Assembly (NCBI GenBank): GCA_026225945.1
Contig: JAMJFZ010000177.1
Coordinates: 124,001 to 188,000 of the forward strand
Reading direction: 5' to 3'
Source of the DNA: Cricetomys ansorgei
Lineage: Eukaryota > Chordata > Mammalia > Rodentia > Nesomyidae
DNA: 64,000 nt
The notes beneath the pieces were generated by a model. That model saw only the letters and a list, made by a program, of their open reading frames with translations, made no database searches and was not told the origin of the DNA. A program made the position numbers and the translations under genes. Shown in pieces: positions 49,485 through 62,901 of this stretch. Numbering within the stretch: the stretch's first letter is position 1; every line of letters starts with the position of its first letter.

Positions 49485-51234
49485 GAGTGCGCGGACCACA
49501 CAGGCACACAAGTACACAGGCGCACACCGACTCCCTCTCGCACAAACACACAGTCACAGAAAATGTTCTCGGACAGTGGACCCTGGAGCCTGCAAATTTT
49601 CTATACTCTGGTAACTATTATGACCCCTGAGATTCCATGGACGAGCCAGAGCCTGACAGGGGACTTCTGGATCCTTGAAGCTGGGCTTTCTTTCTCCTTT
49701 GGTGTGATGCAAGGAGAACTAGTCAGGGAAGCCACGAACGTGTATGGCGCCTCCATGGGAGTCTGGCATCACAAGGAGGTGGTTTTACCAACAGGAAGGA
49801 GCTTAGCAAATGTAGTCTGGGTGGTCTGATGCCTCTGTGACGTCTTTAGAGCAGGATTCAGTGTCCAAAGACAGGCGGGGTCTGGGACCTGGAAGGCTGT
49901 GCTTCGCCGTGCCCAGCCAGCCAAGCCCTGTGGCTCTTGGCCAGCAGGGCGGCTGCCCGCATGCATCCTGGCCTGGTCGCGGGACACCTGGAACTGCTCC
50001 TTGCCAAAGCTCTCCCGGGCCGCCAGGAAGCCTGTAGATGAATTGGGTGCTTCCTGTGCAGCCAGGCCTAGATGCTCCCGCCTAGCCTGTGTGTCATGCC
50101 CGGGCAGAAACCGGGAACTGCCAGCGCGAGCAGCAAAGCAATTCCGCTTGATGGCAGTAGTGCACTGTGCTCGTCAACTGCCTGGCGTCTCAGCCTGACT
50201 CCCTCCGCCCTCTTGGAGGCAAAAAAAACGGCTACCGGCAATCAGGCATCCTCAGGGGAGGAGCCAGAGAAAGAGGAATCAAGGCCTGGACATAGGAGAC
50301 TGAGACCCGCCCCCTCCCTTAGGGTAGCCGTCCAGCACCCGTATCGGACTCATCAGGTCCCTGGGCCCAGCACTGGCTTCCCACCTGGCAGAAGAAGGCT
50401 CTGTGTGCAAACTGGACAGTTGTGTGCATTGTGAGGGCTCCAGTGTCTCAGGCCCGAGCACATAGCCTGATGTGAGATGAGTCAGGCCTCTGGAAACCTC
50501 GGGTCTTCTTGCCCTTGGAACCAAGGGTGTTGCCTCCAGGATCCACATCCCATCAGGGGTCAGTAGGACGCTGCTGCACATGACCCAAAGACGGGGCCCT
50601 GCTACTGAGGGGTCCGGGGACATCCACGACCTCCCCTGAAGTGGCGGGACAGACGTCCAAGACCCTGATGTGAGGAAAAGAAGAAACATTCCGTCCACCT
50701 GTGCCCTTGCCTACCAGGCCCTGACTTTTGTTCCCCAAGCTTACCGGTTCCATGGCATTGCCAGGCAGCCACTATGAGCTATCTCTAGGTAGGTCACAAG
50801 CACTCCCTCGCCACAGCCCATCCCCTTCCCTGCCCCTCGAACAACATCCACACCACCACTGGGGATACTCGGTTTGCTCTCCTTCAGACAAAGCCCACAA
50901 GTGACTCTTGGTCTCTACCGACACTTCACCCTGCTACTTACCTGAGGCTGGAAATAGGCAGGCAAGCAACTCAGACCCTTCTGACAAGACTCAAGTGGAC
51001 ACCCGTGCACCTAGGCGCAAGGCAGAATACACAGTTCTCACGGGTCCCACCAGGATCCCCACAAAATATATCCACCCCTAACCTCCACAGTCACTTCCCA
51101 CATAAGAACCTCTCAAGCCGCCTGCATCCTATGTCCTGCAGACCAGACATGAGGGACAGGGAACAAAACACCATAGAGCAGTCAATCCAGAGAATGGCTC
51201 TGTTTGACTACCAGACTACATGCAAACTTTCATA

Positions 51235-51360
51235 TTCTCTCTCTCTCTCTCTGTCTCTGTCTTCACCTCTCTCCTCTCTCTCTGTCTTTGTATCTGCTCT
51301 CTCTCTCTCTCTCTCTCTCGTTCTCTCCCTCTCTCCCCCTTTCCCTCTTCCTCTCTCTCT
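51235..51360. repeat. Polypyrimidine tract B, M19
   Basis: 126 bp; the first CT run has one extra dinucleotide, shared with M20 and M23. Confidence 0.9.
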
Positions 51361-51958
51361 GACTAACTTGTAATCTCTCTCCATTTCCGTGTCCTTGTCA
51401 CTCACTCATAGACAGACATTCCTGGCCATAGTATCCTGGGCAGACATGACTGTCTGTGTAACAGATGATATACCATGGGCACTCCGGCAAAGTTTTCCCT
51501 TTCCCAGGCAGCCTTTCTCCCATGAGCACTGAGAGTCTCCAGAAGCCCTTCTCCACAAGGCTAAGACCTTGCCTGATGGAGCCTATTAAAGAGACCACCT
51601 TCCCAGGCTATTGGGGACAACTCTCCCATTAGGTAGCCAGCCTCCTTTAGGCAGCCTCTCTGATGCTGCGAATGGTGCTCCCTTGGAGAGGGCCTGCCTG
51701 CTCTGAGTTCTCAGAGGTGCCGGGTTGCCAATCCCAAGGATGGGTCCTGCAAACTTCAATGTTGTTATCAGACAATTGGTAAGACAGACCTTAGACAGGT
51801 ACAGGGTCATCCGGAAAAGAGTCTAGACCTCATGGCCAGCTTATACTGAGGGATGGGACCCTGAAGGGGGCTTCCCCTTCACAAGGACTTGACTTTTCCC
51901 TCCCAATCAGGGGCATACATAGCTTCCTATTCGGAGGACTCCCAGAGAAAAACCTATG

Positions 51959-51973
51959 CACTCTCTCTGTTTT

Positions 51974-52032
<59 letters not shown>

Positions 52033-52134
52033 AAGTTGCAGACACAGACACACCCACACACAGACACAAACAGACACACACCCACTCTCTCTCTCTCACA
52101 CAGGACACACCCACACACAGACACAAACAGACAA

Positions 52135-52185
<51 letters not shown>

Positions 52186-52195
52186 CACACACACA
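51959..52195. repeat. Composite microsatellite tract A, M19
   Basis: 237 bp. AAAGTTGCAG returns; second island CACACAGGACAC. Confidence 0.95.
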
Positions 52196-53946
52196 GAGTG
52201 CGCGGACCACACAGGCACACAAGTACACAGGCGCACACCGACTCCCTCTCGCACAAACACACAGTCACAGAAAATGTTCTCGGACAGTGGACCCTGGAGC
52301 CTGCAAATTTTCTATACTCTGGTAACTATTATGACCCCTGAGATTCCATGGACGAGCCAGAGCCTGACAGGGGACTTCTGGATCCTTGAAGCTGGGCTTT
52401 CTTTCTCCTTTGGTGTGATGCAAGGAGAACTAGTCAGGGGAAGCCACGAACGTGTATGGCGCCTCCATGGGAGTCTGGCATCACAAGGAGGTGGTTTTAC
52501 CAACAGGAAGGAGCTTAGCAAATGTAGTCTGGGTGGTCTGATGCCTCTGTGACGTCTTTAGAGCAGGATTCAGTGTCCAAAGACAGGCGGGGTCTGGGAC
52601 CTGGAAGGCTGTGCTTCGCCGTGCCCAGCCAGCCAAGCCCTGTGGCTCTTGGCCAGCAGGGCGGCTGCCCGCATGCATCCTGGCCTGGTCGCGGGACACC
52701 TGGAACTGCTCCTTGCCAAAGCTCTCCCGGGCCGCCAGGAAGCCTGTAGATGAATTGGGTGCTTCCTGTGCAGCCAGGCCTAGATGCTCCCGCCTAGCCT
52801 GTGTGTCATGCCCGGGCAGAAACCGGGAACTGCCAGCGCGAGCAGCAAAGCAATTCCGCTTGATGGCAGTAGTGCACTGTGCTCGTCAACTGCCTGGCGT
52901 CTCAGCCTGACTCCCTCCGCCCTCTTGGAGGCAAAAAAAACGGCTACCGGCAATCAGGCATCCTCAGGGGAGGAGCCAGAGAAAGAGGAATCAAGGCCTG
53001 GACATAGGAGACTGAGACCCGCCCCCTCCCTTAGGGTAGCCGTCCAGCACCCGTATCGGACTCATCAGGTCCCTGGGCCCAGCACTGGCTTCCCACCTGG
53101 CAGAAGAAGGCTCTGTGTGCAAACTGGACAGTTGTGTGCATTGTGAGGGCTCCAGTGTCTCAGGCCCGAGCACATAGCCTGATGTGAGATGAGTCAGGCC
53201 TCTGGAAACCTCGGGTCTTCTTGCCCTTGGAACCAAGGGTGTTGCCTCCAGGATCCACATCCCATCAGGGGTCAGTAGGACGCTGCTGCACATGACCCAA
53301 AGACGGGGCCCTGCTACTGAGGGGTCCGGGGACATCCACGACCTCCCCTGAAGTGGCGGGACAGACGTCCAAGACCCTGATGTGAGGAAAAGAAGAAACA
53401 TTCCGTCCACCTGTGCCCTTGCCTACCAGGCCCTGACTTTTGTTCCCCAAGCTTACCGGTTCCATGGCATTGCCAGGCAGCCACTATGAGCTATCTCTAG
53501 GTAGGTCACAAGCACTCCCTCGCCACAGCCCATCCCCTTCCCTGCCCCTCGAACAACATCCACACCACCACTGGGGATACTCGGTTTGCTCTCCTTCAGC
53601 CAAAGCCCACAAGTGACTCTTGGTCTCTACCGACACTTCACCCTGCTACTTACCTGAGGCTGGAAATAGGCAGGCAAGCAACTCAGACCCTTCTGACAAG
53701 ACTCAAGTGGACACCCGTGCACCTAGGCGCAAGGCAGAATACACAGTTCTCACGGGTCCCACCAGGATCCCCACAAAATATATCCACCCCTAACCTCCAC
53801 AGTCACTTCCCACATAAGAACCTCTCAAGCCGCCTGCATCCTATGTCCTGCAGACCAGACATGAGGGACAGGGAACAAAACACCATAGAGCAGTCAATCC
53901 AGAGAATGGCTCTGTTTGACTACCAGACTACATGCAAACTTTCATA

Positions 53947-54073
53947 TTCTCTCTCTCTCTCTCTGTCTCTGTCTTCACCTCTCTCCTCTCTCTCTGTCTT
54001 TGTATCTGCCTCTCTCTCTCTCTCTCTCTCTCGTTCTCTCCCTCTCTCCCCCTTTCCCTCTTCCTCTCTCTCT
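53947..54073. repeat. Polypyrimidine tract B, M20
   Basis: 127 bp; extra dinucleotide in the first run. Confidence 0.9.
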
Positions 54074-54672
54074 GACTAACTTGTAATCTCTCTCCATTTC
54101 CGTGTCCTTGTCACTCACTCATAGACAGACATTCCTGGCCATAGTATCCTGGGCAGACATGACTGTCTGTGTAACAGATGATATACCATGGGCACTCCGG
54201 CAAAGTTTTCCCTTTCCCAGGCAGCCTTTCTCCCATGAGCACTGAGAGTCTCCAGAAGCCCTTCTCCACAAGGACTAAGACCTTGCCTGATGGAGCCTAT
54301 TAAAGAGACCACCTTCCCAGGCTATTGGGGACAACTCTCCCATTAGGTAGCCAGCCTCCTTTAGGCAGCCTCTCTGATGCTGCGAATGGTGCTCCCTTGG
54401 AGAGGGCCTGCCTGCTCTGAGTTCTCAGAGGTGCCGGGTTGCCAATCCCAAGGATGGGTCCTGCAAACTTCAATGTTGTTATCAGACAATTGGTAAGACA
54501 GACCTTAGACAGGTACAGGGTCATCCGGAAAAGAGTCTAGACCTCATGGCCAGCTTATACTGAGGGATGGGACCCTGAAGGGGGCTTCCCCTTCACAAGG
54601 ACTTGACTTTTCCCTCCCAATCAGGGGCATACATAGCTTCCTATTCGGAGGACTCCCAGAGAAAAACCTATG

Positions 54673-54687
54673 CACTCTCTCTGTTTT

Positions 54688-54740
<53 letters not shown>

Positions 54741-54844
54741 AAGTTGCAGACACAGACACACCCACACACAGACACAAACAGACACACACCCACTCTCTCT
54801 CTCTCTCACACGGACACACCCACACACAGACACAAACAGACAAA

Positions 54845-54895
<51 letters not shown>

Positions 54896-54905
54896 CACAC
54901 ACACA
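54673..54905. repeat. Composite microsatellite tract A, M20
   Basis: 233 bp. AAAGTTGCAG with ACACGGAC, a combination otherwise found only in M7; last copy with the CACC interruption. Confidence 0.95.
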
Positions 54906-56655
54906 GAGTGCGCGGACCACACAGGCACACAAGTACACAGGCGCACACCGACTCCCTCTCGCACAAACACACAGTCACAGGAAATGTTCTCGGACAGTGG
55001 ACCCTGGAGCCTGCAAATTTTCTATACTCTGGTAACTATTATGACCCCTGAGATTCCATGGACGAGCCAGAGCCTGACAGGGGACTTCTGGATCCTTGAA
55101 GCTGGGCTTTCTTTCTCCTTTGGTGTGATGCAAGGAGAACTAGTCAGGGAAGCCACGAACGTGTATGGCGCCTCCATGGGAGTCTGGCATCACAAGGAGG
55201 TGGTTTTACCAACAGGAAGGAGCTTAGCAAATGTAGTCTGGGTGGTCTGATGCCTCTGTGACGTCTTTAGAGCAGGATTCAGTGTCCAAAGACAGGCGGG
55301 GTCTGGGACCTGGAAGGCTGTGCTTCGCCGTGCCCAGCCAGCCAAGCCCTGTGGCTCTTGGCCAGCAGGGCGGCTGCCCGCATGCATCCTGGCCTGGTCG
55401 CGGGACACCTGGAACTGCTCCTTGCCAAATCTCTCCCGGGCCGCCAGGAAGCCTGTAGATGAATTGGGTGCTTCCTGTGCAGCCAGGCCTAGATGCTCCC
55501 GCCTAGCCTGTGTGTCATGCCCGGGCAGAAACCGGGAACTGCCAGCGCGAGCAGCAAAGCAATTCCGCTTGATGGCAGTAGTGCACTGTGCTCGTCAACT
55601 GCCTGGCGTCTCAGCCTGACTCCCTCCGCCCTCTTGGAGGCAAAAAAAACGGCTACCGGCAATCAGGCATCCTCAGGGGAGGAGCCAGAGAAAGAGGAAT
55701 CAAGGCCTGGACATAGGAGACTGAGACCCGCCCCCTCCCTTAGGGTAGCCGTCCAGCACCCGTATCGGACTCATCAGGTCCCTGGGCCCAGCACTGGCTT
55801 CCCACCTGGCAGAAGAAGGCTCTGTGTGCAAACTGGACAGTTGTGTGCATTGTGAGGGCTCCAGTGTCTCAGGCCCGAGCACATAGCCTGATGTGAGATG
55901 AGTCAGGCCTCTGGAAACCTCGGGTCTTCTTGCCCTTGGAACCAAGGGTGTTGCCTCCAGGATCCACATCCCATCAGGGGTCAGTAGGACGCTGCTGCAC
56001 ATGACCCAAAGACGGGGCCCTGCTACTGAGGGGTCCGGGGACATCCACGACCTCCCCTGAAGTGGCGGGACAGACGTCCAAGACCCTGATGTGAGGAAAA
56101 GAAGAAACATTCCGTCCACCTGTGCCCTTGCCTACCAGGCCCTGACTTTTGTTCCCCAAGCTTACCGGTTCCATGGCATTGCCAGGCAGCCACTATGAGC
56201 TATCTCTAGGTAGGTCACAAGCACTCCCTCGCCACAGCCCATCCCCTTCCCTGCCCCTCGAACAACATCCACACCACCACTGGGGATACTCGGTTTGCTC
56301 TCCTTCAGACAAAGCCCACAAGTGACTCTTGGTCTCTACCGACACTTCACCCTGCTACTTACCTGAGGCTGGAAATAGGCAGGCAAGCAACTCAGACCCT
56401 TCTGACAAGACTCAAGTGGACACCCGTGCACCTAGGCGCAAGGCAGAATACACAGTTCTCACGGGTCCCACCAGGATCCCCACAAAATATATCCACCCCT
56501 AACCTCCACAGTCACTTCCCACATAAGAACCTCTCAAGCCGCCTGCATCCTATGTCCTGCAGACCAGACATGAGGGACAGGGAACAAAACACCATAGAGC
56601 AGTCAATCCAGAGAATGGCTCTGTTTGACTACCAGACTACATGCAAACTTTCATA

Positions 56656-56779
56656 TTCTCTCTCTCTCTCTGTCTCTGTCTTCACCTCTCTCCTCTCTCT
56701 CTGTCTTTGTATCTGCTCTCTCTCTCTCTCTCTCTCTCGTTCTCTCCCTCTCTCCCCCTTTCCCTCTTCCTCTCTCTCT
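56656..56779. repeat. Polypyrimidine tract B, M21
   Basis: 124 bp; no extra dinucleotide in the first run. Confidence 0.9.
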
Positions 56780-57378
56780 GACTAACTTGTAATCTCTCTC
56801 CATTTCCGTGTCCTTGTCACTCACTCATAGACAGACATTCCTGGCCATGGTATCCTGGGCAGACATGACTGTCTGTGTAACAGATGATATACCATGGGCA
56901 CTCCGGCAAAGTTTTCCCTTTCCCAGGCAGCCTTTCTCCCATGAGCACTGAGAGTCTCCAGAAGCCCTTCTCCACAAGGCTAAGACCTTGCCTGATGGAG
57001 CCTATTAAAGAGACCACCTTCCCAGGCTATTGGGGACAACTCTCCCATTAGGTAGCCAGCCTCCTTTAGGCAGCCTCTCTGATGCTGCGAATGGTGCTCC
57101 CTTGGAGAGGGCCTGCCTGCTCTGAGTTCTCAGAGGTGTCCGGGTTGCCAATCCCAAGGATGGGTCCTGCAAACTTCAATGTTGTTATCAGACAATTGGT
57201 AAGACAGACCTTAGACAGGTACAGGGTCATCCGGAAAAGAGTCTAGACCTCATGGCCAGCTTATACTGAGGGATGGGACCCTGAAGGGGGCTTCCCCTTC
57301 ACAAGGACTTGACTTTTCCCTCCCAATCAGGGGCATACATAGCTTCCTATTCGGAGGACTCCCAGAGAAAAACCTATG

Positions 57379-57393
57379 CACTCTCTCTGTTTT

Positions 57394-57448
<55 letters not shown>

Positions 57449-57559
57449 ATAGTTGCAGACACAGACACACCCACACACAGACACAAACAGACACACACCC
57501 ACTCTCTCTCTCACACAGGAAACACACCCACACACAGACACAAACAGACAAACACCCAC

Positions 57560-57612
<53 letters not shown>
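57379..57612. repeat. Composite microsatellite tract A, M21
   Basis: 234 bp. Island CAATAGTTGCAG; CACACAGGAAAC; final CA run pure. Confidence 0.95.
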
Positions 57613-57616
<4 letters not shown>

Positions 57617-59362
57617 GCGCGGACCACACAGGCACACAAGTACACAGGCGCACACCGACTCCCTCTCGCACAAACACACAGTCACAGGAAATGTTCTCGG
57701 ACAGTGGACCCTGGAGCCTGCAAATTTTCTATACTCTGGTAACTATTATGACCCCTGAGATTCCATGGACGAGCCAGAGCCTGACAGGGGACTTCTGGAT
57801 CCTTGAAGCTGGGCTTTCTTTCTCCTTTGGTGTGATGCAAGGAGAACTAGTCAGGGAAGCCACGAACGTGTATGGCGCCTCCATGGGAGTCTGGCATCAC
57901 AAGGAGGTGGTTTTACCAACAGGAAGGAGCTTAGCAAATGTAGTCTGGGTGGTCTGATGCCTCTGTGACGTCTTTAGAGCAGGATTCAGTGTCCAAAGAC
58001 AGGCGGGGTCTGGGACCTGGAAGGCTGTGCTTCGCCGTGCCCAGCCAGCCAAGCCCTGTGGCTCTTGGCCAGCAGGGCGGCTGCCCGCATGCATCCTGGC
58101 CTGGTCGCGGGACACCTGGAACTGCTCCTTGCCAAATCTCTCCCGGGCCGCCAGGAAGCCTGTAGATGAATTGGGTGCTTCCTGTGCAGCCAGGCCTAGA
58201 TGCTCCCGCCTAGCCTGTGTGTCATGCCCGGGCAGAAACCGGGAACTGCCAGCGCGAGCAGCAAAGCAATTCCGCTTGATGGCAGTAGTGCACTGTGCTC
58301 GTCAACTGCCTGGCGTCTCAGCCTGACTCCCTCCGCCCTCTTGGAGGCAAAAAAAACGGCTACCGGCAATCAGGCATCCTCAGGGGAGGAGCCAGAGAAA
58401 GAGGAATCAAGGCCTGGACATAGGAGACTGAGACCCTCCCCCTCCCTTAGGGTAGCCGTCCAGCACCCGTATCGGACTCATCAGGTCCCTGGGCCCAGCA
58501 CTGGCTTCCCACCTGGCAGAAGAAGGCTCTGTGTGCAAACTGGACAGTTGTGTGCATTGTGAGGGCTCCAGTGTCTCAGGCCCGAGCACATAGCCTGATG
58601 TGAGATGAGTCAGGCCTCTGGAAACCTCGGGTCTTCTTGCCCTTGGAACCAAGGGTGTTGCCTCCAGGATCCACATCCCATCAGGGGTCAGTAGGACGCT
58701 GCTGCACATGACCCAAAGACGGGGCCCTGCTACTGAGGGGTCCGGGGACATCCACGACCTCCCCTGAAGTGGCGGGACAGACGTCCAAGACCCTGATGTG
58801 AGGAAAAGAAGAAACATTCCGTCCACCTGTGCCCTTGCCTACCAGGCCCTGACTTTTGTTCCCCAAGCTTACCGGTTCCATGGCATTGCCAGGCAGCCAC
58901 TATGAGCTATCTCTAGGTAGGTCACAAGCACTCCCTCGCCACAGCCCATCCCCTTCCCTGCCCCTCGAACAACATCCACACCACCACTGGGGATACTCGG
59001 TTTGCTCTCCTTCAGACAAAGCCCACAAGTGACTCTTGGTCTCTACCGACACTTCACCCTGCTACTTACCTGAGGCTGGAAATAGGCAGGCAAGCAACTC
59101 AGACCCTTCTGACAAGACTCAAGTGGACACCCGTGCACCTAGGCGCAAGGCAGAATACACAGTTCTCACGGGTCCCACCAGGATCCCCACAAAATATATC
59201 CACCCCTAACCTCCACAGTCACTTCCCACATAAGAACCTCTCAAGCCGCCTGCATCCTATGTCCTGCAGACCAGACATGAGGGACAGGGAACAAAACACC
59301 ATAGAGCAGTCAATCCAGAGAATGGCTCTGTTTGACTACCAGACTACATGCAAACTTTCATA

Positions 59363-59486
59363 TTCTCTCTCTCTCTCTGTCTCTGTCTTCACCTCTCTCC
59401 TCTCTCTCTGTCTTTGTATCTGCTCTCTCTCTCTCTCTCTCTCTCGTTCTCTCCCTCTCTCCCCCTTTCCCTCTTCCTCTCTCTCT
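59363..59486. repeat. Polypyrimidine tract B, M22
   Basis: 124 bp; same form as M21. Confidence 0.9.
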
Positions 59487-60084
59487 GACTAACTTGTAAT
59501 CTCTCTCCATTTCCGTGTCCTTGTCACTCACTCATAGACAGACATTCCTGGCCATGGTATCCTGGGCAGACATGACTGTCTGTGTAACAGATGATATACC
59601 ATGGGCACTCCGGCAAAGTTTTCCCTTTCCCAGGCAGCCTTTCTCCCATGAGCACTGAGAGTCTCCAGAAGCCCTTCTCCACAAGGCTAAGACCTTGCCT
59701 GATGGAGCCTATTAAAGAGACCACCTTCCCAGGCTATTGGGGACAACTCTCCCATTAGGTAGCCAGCCTCCTTTAGGCAGCCTCTCTGATGCTGCGAATG
59801 GTGCTCCCTTGGAGAGGGCCTGCCTGCTCTGAGTTCTCAGAGGTGCCCGGGTTGCCAATCCCAAGGATGGGTCCTGCAAACTTCAATGTTGTTATCAGAC
59901 AATTGGTAAGACAGACCTTAGACAGGTACAGGGTCATCCGGAAAAGAGTCTAGACCTCATGGCCAGCTTATACTGAGGGATGGGACCCTGAAGGGGGCTT
60001 CCCCTTCACAAGGACTTGACTTTTCCCTCCCAATCAGGGCATACATAGCTTCCTATTCGGAGGACTCCCAGAGAAAAACCTATG

Positions 60085-60100
60085 CACTCTCTCTGTTTTT

Positions 60101-60149
<49 letters not shown>

Positions 60150-60249
60150 AACACAAACACATAGTTGCAGAAACGGACACACCCACACACAGACACAAAC
60201 AGACAAACACCCACTCTCTCTCTCTCTCTCTCTCACACACACAAACAGA

Positions 60250-60285
<36 letters not shown>
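60085..60285. repeat. Composite microsatellite tract A, M22 (reorganised)
   Basis: 201 bp. Island extended to ACATAGTTGCAGAAACGG; one of the two internal CT islands is absent; AAACAGACAAACAC precedes a pure CA run. Confidence 0.95.
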
Positions 60286-60289
<4 letters not shown>

Positions 60290-62035
60290 GCGCGGACCAC
60301 ACAGGCACACAAGTACACAGGCGCACACCGACTCCCTCTCGCACAAACACACAGTCACAGGAAATGTTCTCGGACAGTGGACCCTGGAGCCTGCAAATTT
60401 TCTATACTCTGGTAACTATTATGACCCCTGAGATTCCATGGACGAGCCAGAGCCTGACAGGGGACTTCTGGATCCTTGAAGCTGGGCTTTCTTTCTCCTT
60501 TGGTGTGATGCAAGGAGAACTAGTCAGGGAAGCCACGAACGTGTATGGCGCCTCCATGGGAGTCTGGCATCACAAGGAGGTGGTTTTACCAACAGGAAGG
60601 AGCTTAGCAAATGTAGTCTGGGTGGTCTGATGCCTCTGTGACGTCTTTAGAGCAGGATTCAGTGTCCAAAGACAGGCGGGGTCTGGGACCTGGAAGGCTG
60701 TGCTTCGCCGTGCCCAGCCAGCCAAGCCCTGTGGCTCTTGGCCAGCAGGGCGGCTGCCCGCATGCATCCTGGCCTGGTCGCGGGACACCTGGAACTGCTC
60801 CTTGCCAAATCTCTCCCGGGCCGCCAGGAAGCCTGTAGATGAATTGGGTGCTTCCTGTGCAGCCAGGCCTAGATGCTCCCGCCTAGCCTGTGTGTCATGC
60901 CCGGGCAGAAACCGGGAACTGCCAGCGCGAGCAGCAAAGCAATTCCGCTTGATGGCAGTAGTGCACTGTGCTCGTCAACTGCCTGGCGTCTCAGCCTGAC
61001 TCCCTCCGCCCTCTTGGAGGCAAAAAAAACGGCTACCGGCAATCAGGCATCCTCAGGGGAGGAGCCAGAGAAAGAGGAATCAAGGCCTGGACATAGGAGA
61101 CTGAGACCCTCCCCCTCCCTTAGGGTAGCCGTCCAGCACCCGTATCGGACTCATCAGGTCCCTGGGCCCAGCACTGGCTTCCCACCTGGCAGAAGAAGGC
61201 TCTGTGTGCAAACTGGACAGTTGTGTGCATTGTGAGGGCTCCAGTGTCTCAGGCCCGAGCACATAGCCTGATGTGAGATGAGTCAGGCCTCTGGAAACCT
61301 CGGGTCTTCTTGCCCTTGGAACCAAGGGTGTTGCCTCCAGGATCCACATCCCATCAGGGGTCAGTAGGACGCTGCTGCACATGACCCAAAGACGGGGCCC
61401 TGCTACTGAGGGGTCCGGGGACATCCACGACCTCCCCTGAAGTGGCGGGACAGACGTCCAAGACCCTGATGTGAGGAAAAGAAGAAACATTCCGTCCACC
61501 TGTGCCCTTGCCTACCAGGCCCTGACTTTTGTTCCCCAAGCTTACCGGTTCCATGGCATTGCCAGGCAGCCACTATGAGCTATCTCTAGGTAGGTCACAA
61601 GCACTCCCTCGCCACAGCCCATCCCCTTCCCTGCCCCTCGAACAACATCCACACCACCACTGGGGATACTCGGTTTGCTCTCCTTCAGACAAAGCCCACA
61701 AGTGACTCTTGGTCTCTACCGACACTTCACCCTGCTACTTACCTGAGGCTGGAAATAGGCAGGCAAGCAACTCAGACCCTTCTGACAAGACTCAAGTGGA
61801 CACCCGTGCACCTAGGCGCAAGGCAGAATACACAGTTCTCACGGGTCCCACCAGGATCCCCACAAAATATATCCACCCCTAACCTCCACAGTCACTTCCC
61901 ACATAAGAACCTCTCAAGCCGCCTGCATCCTATGTCCTGCAGACCAGACATGAGGGACAGGGAACAAAACACCATAGAGCAGTCAATCCAGAGAATGGCT
62001 CTGTTTGACTACCAGACTACATGCAAACTTTCATA

Positions 62036-62163
62036 TTCTCTCTCTCTCTCTCTGTCTCTGTCTTCACCTCTCTCCTCTCTCTCTGTCTTTGTATCTGCTC
62101 TCTCTCTCTCTCTCTCTCTCTCGTTCTCTCCCTCTCTCCCCCTTTCCCTCTTCCTCTCTCTCT
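62036..62163. repeat. Polypyrimidine tract B, M23
   Basis: 128 bp; extra dinucleotide in the first run, as in M19 and M20. Confidence 0.9.
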
Positions 62164-62761
62164 GACTAACTTGTAATCTCTCTCCATTTCCGTGTCCTTG
62201 TCACTCACTCATAGACAGACATTCCTGGCCATGGTATCCTGGGCAGACATGACTGTCTGTGTAACAGATGATATACCATGGGCACTCCGGCAAAGTTTTC
62301 CCTTTCCCAGGCAGCCTTTCTCCCATGAGCACTGAGAGTCTCCAGAAGCCCTTCTCCACAAGGCTAAGACCTTGCCTGATGGAGCCTATTAAAGAGACCA
62401 CCTTCCCAGGCTATTGGGGACAACTCTCCCATTAGGTAGCCAGCCTCCTTTAGGCAGCCTCTCTGATGCTGCGAATGGTGCTCCCTTGGAGAGGGCCTGC
62501 CTGCTCTGAGTTCTCAGAGGTGCCGGGTTGCCAATCCCAAGGATGGGTCCTGCAAACTTCAATGTTGTTATCAGACAATTGGTAAGACAGACCTTAGACA
62601 GGTACAGGGTCATCCGGAAAAGAGTCTAGACCTCATGGCCAGCTTATACTGAGGGATGGGACCCTGAAGGGGGCTTCCCCTTCACAAGGACTTGACTTTT
62701 CCCTCCCAATCAGGGGCATACATAGCTTCCTATTCGGAGGACTCCCAGAGAAAAACCTATG

Positions 62762-62776
62762 CACTCTCTCTGTTTT

Positions 62777-62821
<45 letters not shown>

Positions 62822-62901
62822 ACACAAACACAAACACATAGTTGCAGAAACGGACACACCCACACACAGACACAAACACAGACACAAACACCCACACCCA
62901 C

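Larger units (their letters stand above)
47133..49836 (+). repeat. Monomer M18 (2704 bp), mosaic
   Basis: The first 800 bp is central type (CATGTCCGGG, AGGAGTC, CCTGAGGG, AGAACAAGG, CCAGTATCC, GTCCTGGGAC). From about 48200 onward it looks like M8 (GACTCTTGG, AAGAACCTC, CCCCCTTTCC, CCATGTGC, CTTATACTG, ACTACCAGAG). The end has TCAGGGAAG, a one-base loss otherwise seen only in M20-M22. This is the last copy with most central variants. Confidence 0.96.
49837..52548 (+). repeat. Monomer M19 (2712 bp)
   Basis: First copy after the reset: CCTTAGGG, AGAAGAAGG, CCAGGATCC, CCATGGGC, ACTCCCAGAG and AAAGTTGCAG all return. It keeps AAAGCTCTC and TATATCC. It introduces CAGACAAAGC near 50887, which is also found in M21-M23 but not in M20. 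Confidence 0.96.
52549..55257 (+). repeat. Monomer M20 (2709 bp)
   Basis: Last copy with AAAGCTCTC. It has CAGCCAAAGC, unlike both neighbours. A private extra A (AGGACTAAG) lies near 54274. Its end carries ACAGGAAATG and TCAGGGAAG, shared with M21 and M22. Confidence 0.96.
55258..57964 (+). repeat. Monomer M21 (2707 bp)
   Basis: AAATCTCTC returns, as in M1-M5. It has CAGACAAAGC and CCATGGTATCC, both shared with M22 and M23, plus a private GGTGTCCGGG near 57138. The terminal CA run is pure again, without the CACC interruption. Confidence 0.96.
57965..60637 (+). repeat. Monomer M22 (2673 bp)
   Basis: First copy with the GC box changed to ACCCTCCCCC (near 58437). One G is lost between the CCAAT and TATA-like elements (CAATCAGGGC, 60031-60040). 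Its microsatellite is reorganised and 30-40 bp shorter than usual, which explains the short monomer. Confidence 0.96.

Noticed and set aside
49254..49829. Alternative C-terminal reading in M18, M20, M21 and M22 caused by the one-base loss in TCAGGGAAG
   Set aside because: It only shifts one non-coding-looking frame into another open frame. The upstream half is translated microsatellite.
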